Shown: piece after piece, positions 44,919 through 55,194 of the stretch
Layout of the letters: each line of letters begins with the position of its first letter
How positions within the stretch are numbered: the stretch's first letter is position 1
Source of the DNA: Flavobacterium sp. HJJ
GTDB taxonomy: Bacteria > Bacteroidota > Bacteroidia > Flavobacteriales > Flavobacteriaceae
Assembly (NCBI RefSeq): GCF_015351475.1
Contig: NZ_JADKPR010000001.1
Span: 310,001-374,000 of the forward strand
DNA: 64,000 nt
Direction: 5' to 3'
Notes under the pieces: generated by a model
Database searches by the model: none
Told to the model about the DNA's origin: nothing
Seen by the model: the letters and a program-made list of their open reading frames with translations, nothing else
Program-made: the position numbers and the translations under genes

Positions 44919-46112
44919 TTAAGATAGAGCAGCCTGAACTTGATCAGCAGCTTCTTGAAACTGTACAGCAGATAAAATCGGCATTCCAGAATTATCAATT
45001 AATTCTTTTGCTATTTCAGCATTTGTACCTTGAAGACGAACAATGATTGGCACTTTAATAGCGTCTCCCATGTTTTTGTAAGCATCAACAACACCTTGAG
45101 CAACACGGTCACAACGAACGATTCCTCCAAAAATGTTAATTAAAATTGCTTTTACGTTTTGATCTTTCAAGATAATACGGAAAGCTGTTTCAACACGTTT
45201 TGCATCAGCAGTTCCTCCGACGTCAAGGAAGTTTGCTGGTTCAAAACCTGCATATTTAATCAAATCCATAGTTGCCATTGCAAGACCGGCACCGTTTACC
45301 ATACATCCCACTGTTCCGTCAAGATCTACGTAGTTCAATCCTACCTCTTTAGCTTCAACCTCGATTGGATTTTCCTCACGGATATCACGCATATCAGCAT
45401 ATTTCTTTTGTCTGAATAAAGCGTTATCATCAATATTTACTTTAGCATCAACAGCTAAAATTTTATCATCAGAAGTTTTTAAAACTGGATTGATTTCAAA
45501 CATAGAAGCATCAGAACCAATGTAAGCATTGTATAATGAATCAATGAATTTAACCATTTCTTTGAAAGCATTTCCAGAAAGACCTAAGTTGAAAGCAATT
45601 CTTCTTGCTTGGAAACCTTGCAAACCAACAGCTGGATCAATTTCTTCTGTAAAAATTAAGTGCGGTGTGTGCTCTGCAACTTCTTCGATATCCATACCTC
45701 CTTCAGTAGAATACATAATCATGTTGCGTCCTGTAGCTCTGTTTAAAAGAACAGAAACATAAAACTCAGAAGTTTCGCTTTCACCTGGATAATATACATC
45801 CTCAGCAATTAAAACTTTGTGAACTTTTTTTCCTTCAGCAGAAGTCTGTGGCGTAATTAACTGCATTCCGATGATTTCTTCTGCAATTCCTTCTACTTTG
45901 TCAATTCCTTTAGCAAGTTTAACTCCACCGCCTTTTCCGCGGCCGCCTGCGTGAATTTGTGCTTTAACCACATACCAGCTTGTACCAGTTTCAGTAGTTA
46001 ATTGTTTTGCAGCAGCTACAGCTTCTACTGAACTATTAGCTACAATACCGCGCTGAATGCGGACTCCGTAGCTAGCTAAAATCTCTTTTCCTTGATATTC
46101 GTGTATGTTCAT
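44919..46112 (-). CDS. sucC: Succinate-CoA ligase, beta subunit
   Basis: 397 residues with an ATP-grasp domain (MNIHEYQGKEILASYGV, KAQIHAGGRGKGGGVKLA, MFEINPVL and VDAKVNIDDNALFRQ) and a C-terminal CoA-ligase domain with INIFGGIVRCDRVAQGV and the LQGTNAEIAKELI helix. With SucD it makes ATP or GTP from succinyl-CoA in the TCA cycle. sucD is not adjacent here, as in many Bacteroidetes. A TATTTTTG box (minus strand, 46162-46169) lies 50 bp upstream. Confidence 0.97.
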   Translation of the reverse strand: MNIHEYQGKEILASYGVRIQRGIVANSSVEAVAAAKQLTTETGTSWYVVKAQIHAGGRGKGGGVKLAKGIDKVEGIAEEIIGMQLITPQTSAEGKKVHKVLIAEDVYYPGESETSEFYVSVLLNRATGRNMIMYSTEGGMDIEEVAEHTPHLIFTEEIDPAVGLQGFQARRIAFNLGLSGNAFKEMVKFIDSLYNAYIGSDASMFEINPVLKTSDDKILAVDAKVNIDDNALFRQKKYADMRDIREENPIEVEAKEVGLNYVDLDGTVGCMVNGAGLAMATMDLIKYAGFEPANFLDVGGTADAKRVETAFRIILKDQNVKAILINIFGGIVRCDRVAQGVVDAYKNMGDAIKVPIIVRLQGTNAEIAKELIDNSGMPILSAVQFQEAADQVQAALS

Positions 46113-46161
46113 AATTTATGTTTTGACTGGATCCTGAATTTATTTCAGATCGAAAGTGGCA

Positions 46162-46169
46162 CAAAAATA
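46162..46169 (-). promoter_or_regulatory. Probable -7 box (TATTTTTG) of sucC
   Basis: Minus-strand TATTTTTG matches the consensus, 49 bp upstream of the sucC ATG. Confidence 0.4.
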
Positions 46170-46511
46170 GCAAAATTTAATTTAATTGAAATTTTTTTTA
46201 AGCATATATCCTGCTTACTTTTAAAAATGTGACCAATACTCAATCAGATAAACTAAATTTAAAAATAATCATATATTTTGTTAAAATAATCACTCAGATG
46301 AAGTATAACCCTATATTTATTACAAAAAAAGACTCTTTTAAAAAATAAAAAAAATATTTATTGCTGATATGTCAATTCAAAAGTAAAAAATCAGCATTAT
46401 TGTCAATTATACATTACTTTTTTAATTTTATAACAAAAATCAAGCCTTATGCAATAGATTCATTCGTTATATGTTAAGAAATATTTAATTTTGTAAAAAA
46501 AAATATCAAGC
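46170..46511. other. Divergent AT-rich region between sucC and gltB
   Basis: The region carries a TAATTTTG -7 box at 46486-46493, 18 bp before the gltB ATG, and otherwise plain AT-rich sequence. I see no gene, riboswitch or repeat here. Confidence 0.4.
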
Positions 46512-49500
46512 ATGAGAGTTAAAGAACAAGGGCTTTATTTACCCGAATTTGAGCACGACAACTGTGGCGCAGGATTTATATGTAATTTGAACGGAATTAA
46601 GTCTAATGACATTATTCATAAGGCTCTGGACATCCTAATCAAGCTGGAACATCGTGGAGCGGTAAGCTCGGATGGAAGAACTGGAGACGGAGCTGGAATC
46701 TTATTTGATATCCCACATGATTTCTTCAAAAAAGTCTGTGATTTTGAAATCCCGGAAGTTAGAGAATATGCTGTAGGTATGACATTTATGCCAAAAAGCC
46801 CTAACCAGGTTGCTTTTTGTAAAGAAACTTTTGAATCTGCCATAAAAGATCAAAACCTATCAATTTTAGGATGGAGAGATGTTCCTGTGGATGTTTCTAA
46901 TTTAGGACAGATTGCAGCAGAAAAAGAACCAACCGTTAAACAAGTATTTGTTGGTAAAAATGGTTTAGATATTACTGAGCAGCAGTTCAATGCCAAATTA
47001 TTTATGGCTAGAAAAATTGCTGAACATAAAATCCGCAATTCAAGAACTTCGGAAAGTCATATGTTTTACTTTTCAAGCTGTTCTACAACTACTATAATAT
47101 ATAAAGGACTATTGATGCCGGAAGACATCAGCAGATACTATACTGATTTATTAGACAGTGACTTGGTAACCCGTTTAGCTTTGGTTCATCAGCGTTTCTC
47201 TACAAACACTTTCCCTTCCTGGGATTTGGCACAGCCATTTAGATACATGTGTCACAATGGTGAAATCAATACATTAAGAGGAAACGTGAGCAGAATGCGT
47301 GCTCGTGAAGAATTGATGAAAAGTGATGTTTTTGGAGAAGATTTGAAAAAATTATTCCCAATTATATTAGAAGGAAAATCAGATTCAGCTTCTATGGATA
47401 TGGTTGTCGAGTTATTATTAATGACTGGACGCTCTTTACCTGAAGTAATGATGATGGTTGTTCCTGAAGCATGGGAAAAACACAAAACCATGTCAGATGA
47501 GAAAAAAGCATTCTACGAATACAATGCCTGTATCATGGAACCATGGGACGGTCCTGCTTCTATACCTTTTACTGACGGTAATGTAATTGGTGCATTATTG
47601 GACAGAAACGGATTGCGTCCATCTCGTTATACATTGACAAAAAGCGGATTTGTAATCATGTCATCAGAAATTGGTGTTCTTGACATCAAACCGGAAGATG
47701 TTGTACAGCACGGAAGACTGGAACCAGGAAAAATGTTCCTTGTAGACATGAATGAAGGCCGTATCATCGAAGACGAAGAGGTTAAACATTCAGTAGTTTC
47801 AAAACGCCCTTACAGAGAATGGCTAAACAGCAATTTATTGCAATTGGCCAACATTCCTTATACAAATAATGAAATTCCAACTGAACAAATTGATTTCGAA
47901 ACCAGACTTCGCTTATTCGGATACACTCATGAGGATTTAAAAACAATGATCAACCCAATGGGAGCTCAAGGTAATGAAGCATTGAGTTCTATGGGTAATG
48001 ACACGCCTCTTGCGGTATTATCAGATCAGCCGCAATTATTGTATAACTATTTTAAAGAATTATTTGCTCAGGTAACAAATCCGCCTTTGGATGGTATCCG
48101 TGAAGAAATAATTACTGATACAAGTTTAGCAATTGGAGGTGATTACAACATCTTTGACATTACTGATGTTCACTGTAAAAAAATCAAAATTCAGAATCCT
48201 GTAATATCCAATGAGGATTTAGATAAAATAAAAAACCTTGACCACGCTGATTTCAAAACAGTTACTATTTCTACTTTATACAAAATAGAAAAAGGAGTTA
48301 ATGGTATGGAGCGTGCTTTGGAAAAATGCGTTCAGGCAACTTTCAAAGCAGTTTCAGAAGGATGCAACATCGTTGTACTTTCAGACAGAGGCGTAACAGA
48401 AGAATTGGCTCCAATACCTATGTTATTGGCTACCTCTTACATACACCACACTTTGAACATTCTTAAGGTTCGTTCAAATTTCGGAATCATAATCGAATCT
48501 GCGGAACCTCGTGAACCACACCATTTCGCTTTATTGTTCGGATATGGAGCAAGCGCAATCAACCCTTACATGGTAAACGAAATTATTCACAACCAAGTAA
48601 ACGAGGGTCACATAACTGGCGTTAAAGCTGATTATGCGATTGCAAACTTTAACAAAGCGATTGCAAAAGGAATTGTAAAAATCATGAACAAAATTGGTAT
48701 CTCTACTTTACATTCATACAGAGCTGCCCAGATTTTTGAAATTTTAGGTCTTAACAAAACATTCTCTTCAAAATATTTCCCATACACTCCATCCAGAATT
48801 GAAGGTATTGGTCTAATGGAAATTGAAAGAGAAGTTAAGAAAAGACACCAGAATGCATTCCCTAAATCTAAAATTGCAAATCTATTGCCTTTAGAAATAG
48901 GCGGTGTTTACAGATGGAGAAGAAACGGTGAGAAACACATGTTCAATCCGACAACAATTTCTAAACTACAGCAAGCCGTTCGTTTGAACAGCCCTGAAAG
49001 CTATAAAGAATACTCTAAAATGGTCAACGAACAAAGTGAAAACTTAATGACTATCAGAGGTTTATTCGAATTCAACAACCTTGACCCTATTTCTATTGAC
49101 GAAGTAGAGCCATGGACTGAAATCGTGAAAAAATTCAAAACTGGTGCGATGTCATACGGATCTATCAGTCAGGAAGCTCACGAAAATCTAGCGATTGCCA
49201 TGAACAGAATCGGAGGTAAATCTAACTCTGGTGAAGGTGGAGAAAACCCAAAACGTTTCCAGAAAGAAATGAACGGAGATTCAAAAAACAGTGCTATTAA
49301 ACAAGTAGCTTCTGGACGATTTGGAGTTTCTATCAACTATCTGACAAACGCTCAGGAGATTCAGATTAAAATGGCTCAAGGTGCAAAACCTGGAGAAGGC
49401 GGGCAATTACCTGGTGAAAAAGTAGTGCCTTGGATTGCAGAAACAAGAAACTCTACACCTTATGTAGGTCTTATTTCTCCTCCGCCACACCATGATATTT

Positions 49501-51029
49501 ATTCTATTGAAGATTTATCTCAATTGATATTTGACTTAAAAAATGCCAACCGTGAAGCAAGAGTTAACGTTAAGTTAGTTGCCGAAGTAGGTGTTGGAAC
49601 CATTGCTGCCGGTGTTGCCAAAGCAAAAGCCGATGTTATATTGATTTCAGGATATGACGGAGGAACTGGTGCTGCACCATTGACTTCTTTGCAACATACA
49701 GGTATTCCATGGGAACTTGGTCTTGCCGAAGCACAGCAGACTTTAATATTAAACGACTTAAGAAGCCGTGTAGTTTTAGAGTGTGACGGTCAATTGAAAA
49801 CAGGACGTGACGTTGCTATCGCAGCATTGCTTGGAGCTGAAGAATTTGGTTTTGCAACTGCACCGCTTGTTGCTTCAGGATGTATCATGATGAGAGCCTG
49901 TCACTTGAATACCTGCCCAGTAGGTATTGCAACACAGGATCCAGAATTGAGAAAAAACTTCAAAGGAACGCCAGAACACGTTATTAACTTTATGTACTTT
50001 ATTGCAGAAGAGTTAAGAGAAATCATGGCACAGCTTGGATTCAGAACATTGAAAGAAATGGTTGGACAATCTCAGAAATTAAATGTTAATAAAGCGATTA
50101 AACATTATAAAGCAAATGGATTAGACTTATCTACCATTCTTTACAAACCAGAGAAAGCGAAAACAGTTCCAAATCATAATACAACTACTCAAGATCACGC
50201 ATTAGAAAATGTTCTTGACTTTGATATTATTAAAGCAGCTATTCCTTCTATTTACAGAAAAGAAAGAACAAGAGTTACTTTTAACATTAAAAATACGGAC
50301 CGTTCCGTCGGAGCTATCTTAAGTAATGAGATATCAAAAATATACGGCGCTCAAGGATTACCAGAAGATACAATTCTTGTTGACTTTACTGGTTCTGCCG
50401 GACAAAGTTTCGGAGCATTTGCAACCAACGGTTTATCATTCAAAATACACGGAAACTGTAATGACTACTTAGGAAAAGGACTTTCCGGAGGAAAATTAAT
50501 CATTAAAGTACCACCGACTGCAACTTTCAGTCCAGAAGATAACATTATCATTGGTAACGTTGCCCTTTATGGAGCAATTACTGGTGAAGCTTACATCAAC
50601 GGTATGGCTGGTGAGCGTTTTGCAGTTAGAAACTCTGGAGCTACAGCTGTTGTTGAAGGAATTGGAGACCACGGATGTGAATACATGACCGGAGGAACAG
50701 TAGTTGTACTTGGCAAAACAGGAAGAAACTTCGCAGCTGGTATGAGCGGCGGTATTGCTTATGTATATGACGCCAAAAAGAAATTTGAAAATGGATTGTG
50801 CAATATGGAAATGGTTGCCCTAGAAACATTGGAAGAAGAAGATTTAGCCAAATTGAAACGCTTAATCAAAAACCATTCGATGTATACCAATAGCCCATTG
50901 GCGAAACGCCTATTGGCAGATTGGGAAAACGAAAGCAAAAATTTCACAAAAGTTATGCCAACTGATTACAAAAAAGCATTGCAAAGATTGGCAAAAGAAA
51001 AGCAAGTTCAAGAATTAATAGCACAATAG
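46512..51029 (+). CDS. gltB: Glutamate synthase, large (alpha) subunit
   Basis: 1505 residues. An N-terminal class-II glutaminase domain carries its nucleophile Cys18 (EHDNCGAGF), implying removal of a 17-residue propeptide. A central domain is followed by the FMN/TIM-barrel synthase domain with GGKSNSGEGGENPKRF, MAQGAKPGEGGQLPG and GYDGGTGAAPL. The 3Fe-4S Cys cluster is GCIMMRACHLNTCPVG. The C-terminal GXGXG beta-helix domain shows GLSGGKLIIK, GNVALYGA and GMSGGIAYVYD. It makes glutamate from glutamine and 2-oxoglutarate, with electrons delivered by GltD. gltD begins 2 bp after its stop. Confidence 0.98.
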   Translation: MRVKEQGLYLPEFEHDNCGAGFICNLNGIKSNDIIHKALDILIKLEHRGAVSSDGRTGDGAGILFDIPHDFFKKVCDFEIPEVREYAVGMTFMPKSPNQVAFCKETFESAIKDQNLSILGWRDVPVDVSNLGQIAAEKEPTVKQVFVGKNGLDITEQQFNAKLFMARKIAEHKIRNSRTSESHMFYFSSCSTTTIIYKGLLMPEDISRYYTDLLDSDLVTRLALVHQRFSTNTFPSWDLAQPFRYMCHNGEINTLRGNVSRMRAREELMKSDVFGEDLKKLFPIILEGKSDSASMDMVVELLLMTGRSLPEVMMMVVPEAWEKHKTMSDEKKAFYEYNACIMEPWDGPASIPFTDGNVIGALLDRNGLRPSRYTLTKSGFVIMSSEIGVLDIKPEDVVQHGRLEPGKMFLVDMNEGRIIEDEEVKHSVVSKRPYREWLNSNLLQLANIPYTNNEIPTEQIDFETRLRLFGYTHEDLKTMINPMGAQGNEALSSMGNDTPLAVLSDQPQLLYNYFKELFAQVTNPPLDGIREEIITDTSLAIGGDYNIFDITDVHCKKIKIQNPVISNEDLDKIKNLDHADFKTVTISTLYKIEKGVNGMERALEKCVQATFKAVSEGCNIVVLSDRGVTEELAPIPMLLATSYIHHTLNILKVRSNFGIIIESAEPREPHHFALLFGYGASAINPYMVNEIIHNQVNEGHITGVKADYAIANFNKAIAKGIVKIMNKIGISTLHSYRAAQIFEILGLNKTFSSKYFPYTPSRIEGIGLMEIEREVKKRHQNAFPKSKIANLLPLEIGGVYRWRRNGEKHMFNPTTISKLQQAVRLNSPESYKEYSKMVNEQSENLMTIRGLFEFNNLDPISIDEVEPWTEIVKKFKTGAMSYGSISQEAHENLAIAMNRIGGKSNSGEGGENPKRFQKEMNGDSKNSAIKQVASGRFGVSINYLTNAQEIQIKMAQGAKPGEGGQLPGEKVVPWIAETRNSTPYVGLISPPPHHDIYSIEDLSQLIFDLKNANREARVNVKLVAEVGVGTIAAGVAKAKADVILISGYDGGTGAAPLTSLQHTGIPWELGLAEAQQTLILNDLRSRVVLECDGQLKTGRDVAIAALLGAEEFGFATAPLVASGCIMMRACHLNTCPVGIATQDPELRKNFKGTPEHVINFMYFIAEELREIMAQLGFRTLKEMVGQSQKLNVNKAIKHYKANGLDLSTILYKPEKAKTVPNHNTTTQDHALENVLDFDIIKAAIPSIYRKERTRVTFNIKNTDRSVGAILSNEISKIYGAQGLPEDTILVDFTGSAGQSFGAFATNGLSFKIHGNCNDYLGKGLSGGKLIIKVPPTATFSPEDNIIIGNVALYGAITGEAYINGMAGERFAVRNSGATAVVEGIGDHGCEYMTGGTVVVLGKTGRNFAAGMSGGIAYVYDAKKKFENGLCNMEMVALETLEEEDLAKLKRLIKNHSMYTNSPLAKRLLADWENESKNFTKVMPTDYKKALQRLAKEKQVQELIAQ

Positions 51030-51031
51030 TC

Positions 51032-52486
51032 ATGGGTAAAATAGGTGGATTTAAAGAATATAGCAGAACCGACGAAACTAACGTTGCTGTTTCTGAAAGA
51101 GTACAAAATTATAATGAGTTTACAATACCGGTAGAAAAAGAAAAACTAAAACAACAAGGTTCCCGATGCATGGATTGCGGGATTCCTTTTTGCCACAGTG
51201 GCTGTCCGTTAGGAAATTTAATTCCAGATTTCAACGACATGGTACACCATGAAGAATGGGAAAGCGCACTGCAGATTTTACAGTCTACAAACAACTTCCC
51301 AGAATTCACAGGCCGTTTATGTCCTGCACCATGTGAAAAATCATGTGTATTGGGAATTATCCAAGAGCCGGTTTCTATTGAAAATATTGAAAAAAGCATA
51401 ATCGAAAGAGGTTTTGCCGAAGGATGGATCAAACCTCAGACTCCAGAAGTAAGAACTGGAAAAACTGTTGCTGTAATTGGATCAGGTCCTGCCGGATTGG
51501 CAGCAGCACAGCAATTAAACCGTGCCGGACATACCGTTACTGTTTTTGAAAGAGACAATGCAATTGGAGGCTTATTACGTTACGGAATTCCAAATTTCAA
51601 ATTGGAAAAAGGAATAATCGACAGACGCGTAAAAATCTTGGAAGCTGAAGGAATCACTTTCAAAACTAACGTTAACGTAGGTGTTAACTTTAGTGTGGAA
51701 GAATTGAACTCTTTTGATTCTATCGTTTTATGCGGCGGAGCAACTGAAAGAAGAGGATTACCTACCAAAGGTGCTGACAGCAAAGGTGTAGTTCAGGCAA
51801 TGGATTTCCTTACACAGCAGACTAAAGTATTGTACGGAGAAAAAATCGAAGACCAAGTATTGGCAACAGGCAAAGATGTTATCGTTATTGGTGGCGGGGA
51901 TACAGGATCTGACTGTGTTGGAACATCAAACAGACACGGAGCAAAATCAGTTACTAATTTTGAGATCATGCCTAAACCGCCAATCGGAAGAAGCGAGACT
52001 ACTCCTTGGCCATTTTGGCCTTTACAGTTAAAAACATCTTCATCTCACGAAGAAGGATGTGACAGAAACTGGTTAATTAATACTAAAGAATTCCTTGCTA
52101 ATGAAAAAGGAGAACTAGTTGGATTAAAAACTGTTGAAGTTCAATGGAAAATAACTCCAGGACAAAGACCTGAATTAATCGAAAAAGAAGGTTCTGAGAA
52201 AATCTGGCCTTGCGATTTAGCTTTATTAGCTTTAGGTTTTACAGGTCCAGAAAAAACATTAGCAGAGCAGTTAGGTCTGGAAACTGATTTTAGAACTAAT
52301 TATAAAGCAACCAATTATCAGACTAATGTTCCTCATATTTTCACCGCTGGTGATATGAGAAGAGGTCAGTCTTTAATTGTATGGGCTATCTCTGAAGGAC
52401 GAGAAGCTGCTAGAGAAGTTGATTTGTACTTGATGGGTTATAGCAATTTACCAACAAAAGGTAATGGCGATTTACCAGCTTTATAA
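51032..52486 (+). CDS. gltD: Glutamate synthase, small (beta) subunit
   Basis: 484 residues. The N-terminal iron-sulfur region has Cys clusters CMDCGIPFCHSGCP and CPAPCEKSC. The FAD motif is GSGPAGLAAAQQLNRAG and the NADPH-binding motif is VIGGGDTGSDCVG, with AGDMRRGQSLIVWAI.EGREAA near the end. It takes electrons from NADPH and passes them to GltB. It is cotranscribed with gltB (2-bp gap) and closed by a strong terminator. Confidence 0.98.
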   Translation: MGKIGGFKEYSRTDETNVAVSERVQNYNEFTIPVEKEKLKQQGSRCMDCGIPFCHSGCPLGNLIPDFNDMVHHEEWESALQILQSTNNFPEFTGRLCPAPCEKSCVLGIIQEPVSIENIEKSIIERGFAEGWIKPQTPEVRTGKTVAVIGSGPAGLAAAQQLNRAGHTVTVFERDNAIGGLLRYGIPNFKLEKGIIDRRVKILEAEGITFKTNVNVGVNFSVEELNSFDSIVLCGGATERRGLPTKGADSKGVVQAMDFLTQQTKVLYGEKIEDQVLATGKDVIVIGGGDTGSDCVGTSNRHGAKSVTNFEIMPKPPIGRSETTPWPFWPLQLKTSSSHEEGCDRNWLINTKEFLANEKGELVGLKTVEVQWKITPGQRPELIEKEGSEKIWPCDLALLALGFTGPEKTLAEQLGLETDFRTNYKATNYQTNVPHIFTAGDMRRGQSLIVWAISEGREAAREVDLYLMGYSNLPTKGNGDLPAL

Positions 52487-52507
52487 TATTTGAAACAATA
52501 AATTTAA

Positions 52508-52547
52508 AAATCCCTTGATAGCACTTTTATCAAGGGATTTCTTTTTT
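52508..52547 (+). terminator. Terminator of gltBD
   Basis: A perfect 13-bp stem (AAATCCCTTGATA and its complement) with a 7-nt loop, followed by CTTTTTT. Confidence 0.9.
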
Positions 52548-52691
52548 AGGCAAAAACAAAATTTCAATTCGTTAAAAATTTAATTATTTGACAAAAAAAA
52601 TGTTAACAGCTTATTCATTTAAGTCTTTTAAATTCCCTTTCTTTTGACATTTAATACAAATTTGAAGAAAACCTAAAAAGTTAAAAAAACA

Positions 52692-52744
52692 AACAAATAA
52701 GAACTATTTGTTACAATGAAAACAATTTGTTACATTTTGTTAAA
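52692..52744. repeat. Repeated TTTGTTA motifs upstream of lysA
   Basis: AACAAATA and TATTTGTT form an 8-bp inverted repeat (52692-52699 and 52705-52712). ATTTGTTACA occurs twice in tandem (52706-52715 and 52725-52734), with a degenerate third ATTTTGTTAAA just downstream. They lie immediately upstream of the lysA promoter and could be a regulator site. Confidence 0.4.
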
Positions 52745-52757
52745 TAGTATCAATTAA

Positions 52758-52789
52758 TTTGGTCGTAATATTAAAGAATAATAAATTTG
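52758..52789 (+). promoter_or_regulatory. lysA promoter: TTTG, 20-bp spacer, TAAATTTG
   Basis: The -33 element TTTG (52758-52761) and the -7 element TAAATTTG (52782-52789), 20 bp apart, match the Bacteroidetes promoter consensus. It is the best promoter in the window, 19 bp before the ATG. Confidence 0.65.
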
Positions 52790-52808
52790 TAAAAAATAAT
52801 AATTAAAG

Positions 52809-54035
52809 ATGCAAGCAAACGATTTACTACACTTAGCAGAACAATTTGGAAGTCCACTTTATGTGTATGATGCCGAAAAAATACAATCCCAGTATAATCG
52901 ATTAACGAAGGCTTTTTCAAAAGTACCTAATTTACGCATCAACTATGCAATGAAAGCATTATCCAATGTTGCCATATTGCAGTTATTGAGAGATATGGGA
53001 TCTGGACTAGATACCGTTTCTATTCAAGAAGTTTTGTTAGGCTTACATGCTGGTTATGCTCCAGAAAAAATATTTTACACTCCAAACGGTGTTTCTTTGG
53101 AGGAAATCGAAGAAGTACACGCATTAGGCGTACAGATTAATATCGACAACTTATCCATATTGGAACAATTTGGTGCAAAACACCCGCATGTTCCAGTTTG
53201 TATACGTATCAATCCGCACGTAATGGCGGGTGGTAATGCAAACATTTCGGTAGGACATATTGATAGCAAATTTGGCATTTCAGTACATCAATTACCTCAT
53301 TTGGTTCGTATTGTGGAAAACACTAATATGAATATCGCAGGTATTCACATGCATACAGGATCAGACATTCTGGATATTGAAGTGTTTTTATACGCTGCCG
53401 AAATTTTATTTGACGCTGCCAAAAACTTCAAAAACTTAGCGTTTTTAGATTTCGGAAGCGGATTTAAAGTTCCTTACAAAAAAGATGATATCGCAACAGA
53501 TATTGATGAATTAGGTAAAAAGTTATCAAAAAGATTCAACGCTTTCTGCGCAGAATATGGTAAAGATCTGACTTTGATATTTGAGCCTGGTAAATTTTTA
53601 GTAAGTGAGGCTGGGTTCTTTTTAGCAAAAGTAAACGTAGTAAAACAAACTACTTCAACAGTTTTTGCTGGAATTGACAGTGGTTTCAATCACCTGATCC
53701 GACCAATGTTTTACGGATCACAGCATTTTATCGAAAATATATCGAATCCAAAAGGGAAAGAGCGTTTTTACTCAGTTGTAGGATACATTTGTGAAACGGA
53801 TACTTTTGCAACTAACAGAAGAATTGCTGAAATTAAAGAAGGAGATATTCTATCTTTCCGCAATGCAGGAGCTTACTGCTTCTCAATGTCTTCTAATTAC
53901 AATTCAAGATACAAACCAGCTGAAGTTTTATGGATGAATGGACAAGGATATTTAATCCGTGCTCATGAAAAATTCGAAGATCTGCTTCAAAATCAGATTC
54001 CGCTGCCTGCTGAAATAGCTGCAACAGCAGTATAA
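52809..54035 (+). CDS. lysA: Diaminopimelate decarboxylase
   Basis: A 408-residue fold-type III PLP enzyme. The PLP lysine lies in NYAMKALSN, the catalytic and phosphate-binding motifs are HMHTGSDI, LDFGSGFKVPY and EPGKFLV, and the active-site Cys is in GYICETDTFA. It converts meso-diaminopimelate to lysine in the cytoplasm. It is monocistronic, with its own strong promoter and terminator. Confidence 0.96.
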   Translation: MQANDLLHLAEQFGSPLYVYDAEKIQSQYNRLTKAFSKVPNLRINYAMKALSNVAILQLLRDMGSGLDTVSIQEVLLGLHAGYAPEKIFYTPNGVSLEEIEEVHALGVQINIDNLSILEQFGAKHPHVPVCIRINPHVMAGGNANISVGHIDSKFGISVHQLPHLVRIVENTNMNIAGIHMHTGSDILDIEVFLYAAEILFDAAKNFKNLAFLDFGSGFKVPYKKDDIATDIDELGKKLSKRFNAFCAEYGKDLTLIFEPGKFLVSEAGFFLAKVNVVKQTTSTVFAGIDSGFNHLIRPMFYGSQHFIENISNPKGKERFYSVVGYICETDTFATNRRIAEIKEGDILSFRNAGAYCFSMSSNYNSRYKPAEVLWMNGQGYLIRAHEKFEDLLQNQIPLPAEIAATAV

Positions 54036-54040
54036 AACTA

Positions 54041-54077
54041 AAAAATCCCGAGACTGATGTTTCGGGATTTTTTTTTA
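54041..54077. terminator. Terminator after lysA (bidirectional)
   Basis: AATCCCGA/TTCGGGATT stem followed by ten T. An A run on the left lets it also serve the convergent cytochrome gene. Confidence 0.85.
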
Positions 54078-54091
54078 TAATAATCAGCTTG

Positions 54092-55057
54092 CTAATTCAC
54101 AAATTTGATTACGCTATTCTTAATAGGTCTAATCGTTTTCAGATAGGCATAAATAGCTTTTAAATCCTGCTCTTTCATACCTCCGTACATTGTCCATGGC
54201 ATAACAGTGTTAAAATTACCTTTGCCGACTTTAGCAGAAACATACGAACTGTCAGTATAGAATTTAAAACGTTTCACAAAATCATCTTCAGACCATTTTC
54301 CAATCCCGGTAGCTTCATCCTGAGTAATATTGGACGAAAATGCAGTACCTCCAGTAACCATTGGGAATTCAAAACCGCCGGCCAATTCCATTCCTGCAAT
54401 CGGTTTACCTTTTTCTTGTTTGGAATGACATTCTGCACAGGAAGCTGCGTTAAACAAATAACCGCCGTAAGCAACAGCATCACTTTCACTTGGCTTATTA
54501 GAAAAATGAGGTTTCTCAGGAATAGTATTAATTATAAAATTCATTGGAAAGTCTGCTTCAGATTCGGGAACTATATTTTCGATCGGTTTTAAGCTTCTTA
54601 AATAAACAATAATAGATTCCAAATCCTCTTTATCCATTTGTCCAAAATGCGGATGCGGCATGATTGGAAACAGCGCTGTACCGTCTTTTGAAACACCGCT
54701 GGCAATTGCTCTCAAAACTTCGGCATCTGTCCAGTCACCAATACCGGAAGGGGTAATATTTTTAGAATAAAAACTTCCCGGAAAACCAAATCTTTGATCA
54801 AAAACTTCACCGCCTTTTCCAAGAGTCCCTTCAGCCAATGGCCCCGAAAACTCATTCCAGTTCCTTGTAGAATGGCAGTCTACGCAGACGCAGACGTGAG
54901 TTGCCAGATACTTTCCTCTTTCTAATCGGCTAGCTGTTGGCTTAATACTGAGATATTCCATTTCGCCAACATTTGGCAGAGCCAATTTAACATACAATAA
55001 AACTGCAGCCACAGCAATAACAAACAACAGCAAAAATCTTTTTATAATTTTCTTCAT
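54092..55057 (-). CDS. Membrane-anchored di-heme cytochrome c
   Basis: 321 residues from the Met that opens a signal anchor (MKKIIKRFLLLFVIAVAAVLLYVKLAL). Two cytochrome c domains carry the heme motifs CVDCH (about residue 60) and CAECH (about 215), each with a likely Met ligand (IMPHPHFGQM and TVMPWTMYGG). It transfers electrons in the periplasm and resembles the cytochrome subunits of alcohol or sugar dehydrogenases. No dehydrogenase is adjacent. An in-frame Met 10 codons upstream is less likely. Confidence 0.88.
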   Translation of the reverse strand: MKKIIKRFLLLFVIAVAAVLLYVKLALPNVGEMEYLSIKPTASRLERGKYLATHVCVCVDCHSTRNWNEFSGPLAEGTLGKGGEVFDQRFGFPGSFYSKNITPSGIGDWTDAEVLRAIASGVSKDGTALFPIMPHPHFGQMDKEDLESIIVYLRSLKPIENIVPESEADFPMNFIINTIPEKPHFSNKPSESDAVAYGGYLFNAASCAECHSKQEKGKPIAGMELAGGFEFPMVTGGTAFSSNITQDEATGIGKWSEDDFVKRFKFYTDSSYVSAKVGKGNFNTVMPWTMYGGMKEQDLKAIYAYLKTIRPIKNSVIKFVN

Positions 55058-55135
55058 AATTAATATTTTACTAAATAAAACATTCAAATTTAACAGTTTT
55101 ACTTAAAATATCACACTATTAACAAACAAAAAGAT

Positions 55136-55170
55136 ATAAAAAAATCCCCATTCAAATGCATGAATGGGGA
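55136..55170 (-). terminator. Terminator of the PafA-like phosphatase gene
   Basis: On the minus strand, TCCCCATTCA/TGAATGGGGA forms a 10-bp stem with a 6-nt loop, followed by a run of T. Confidence 0.85.
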
Positions 55171-55194
55171 CATTTCTGTAACTGTAAAAACAGT

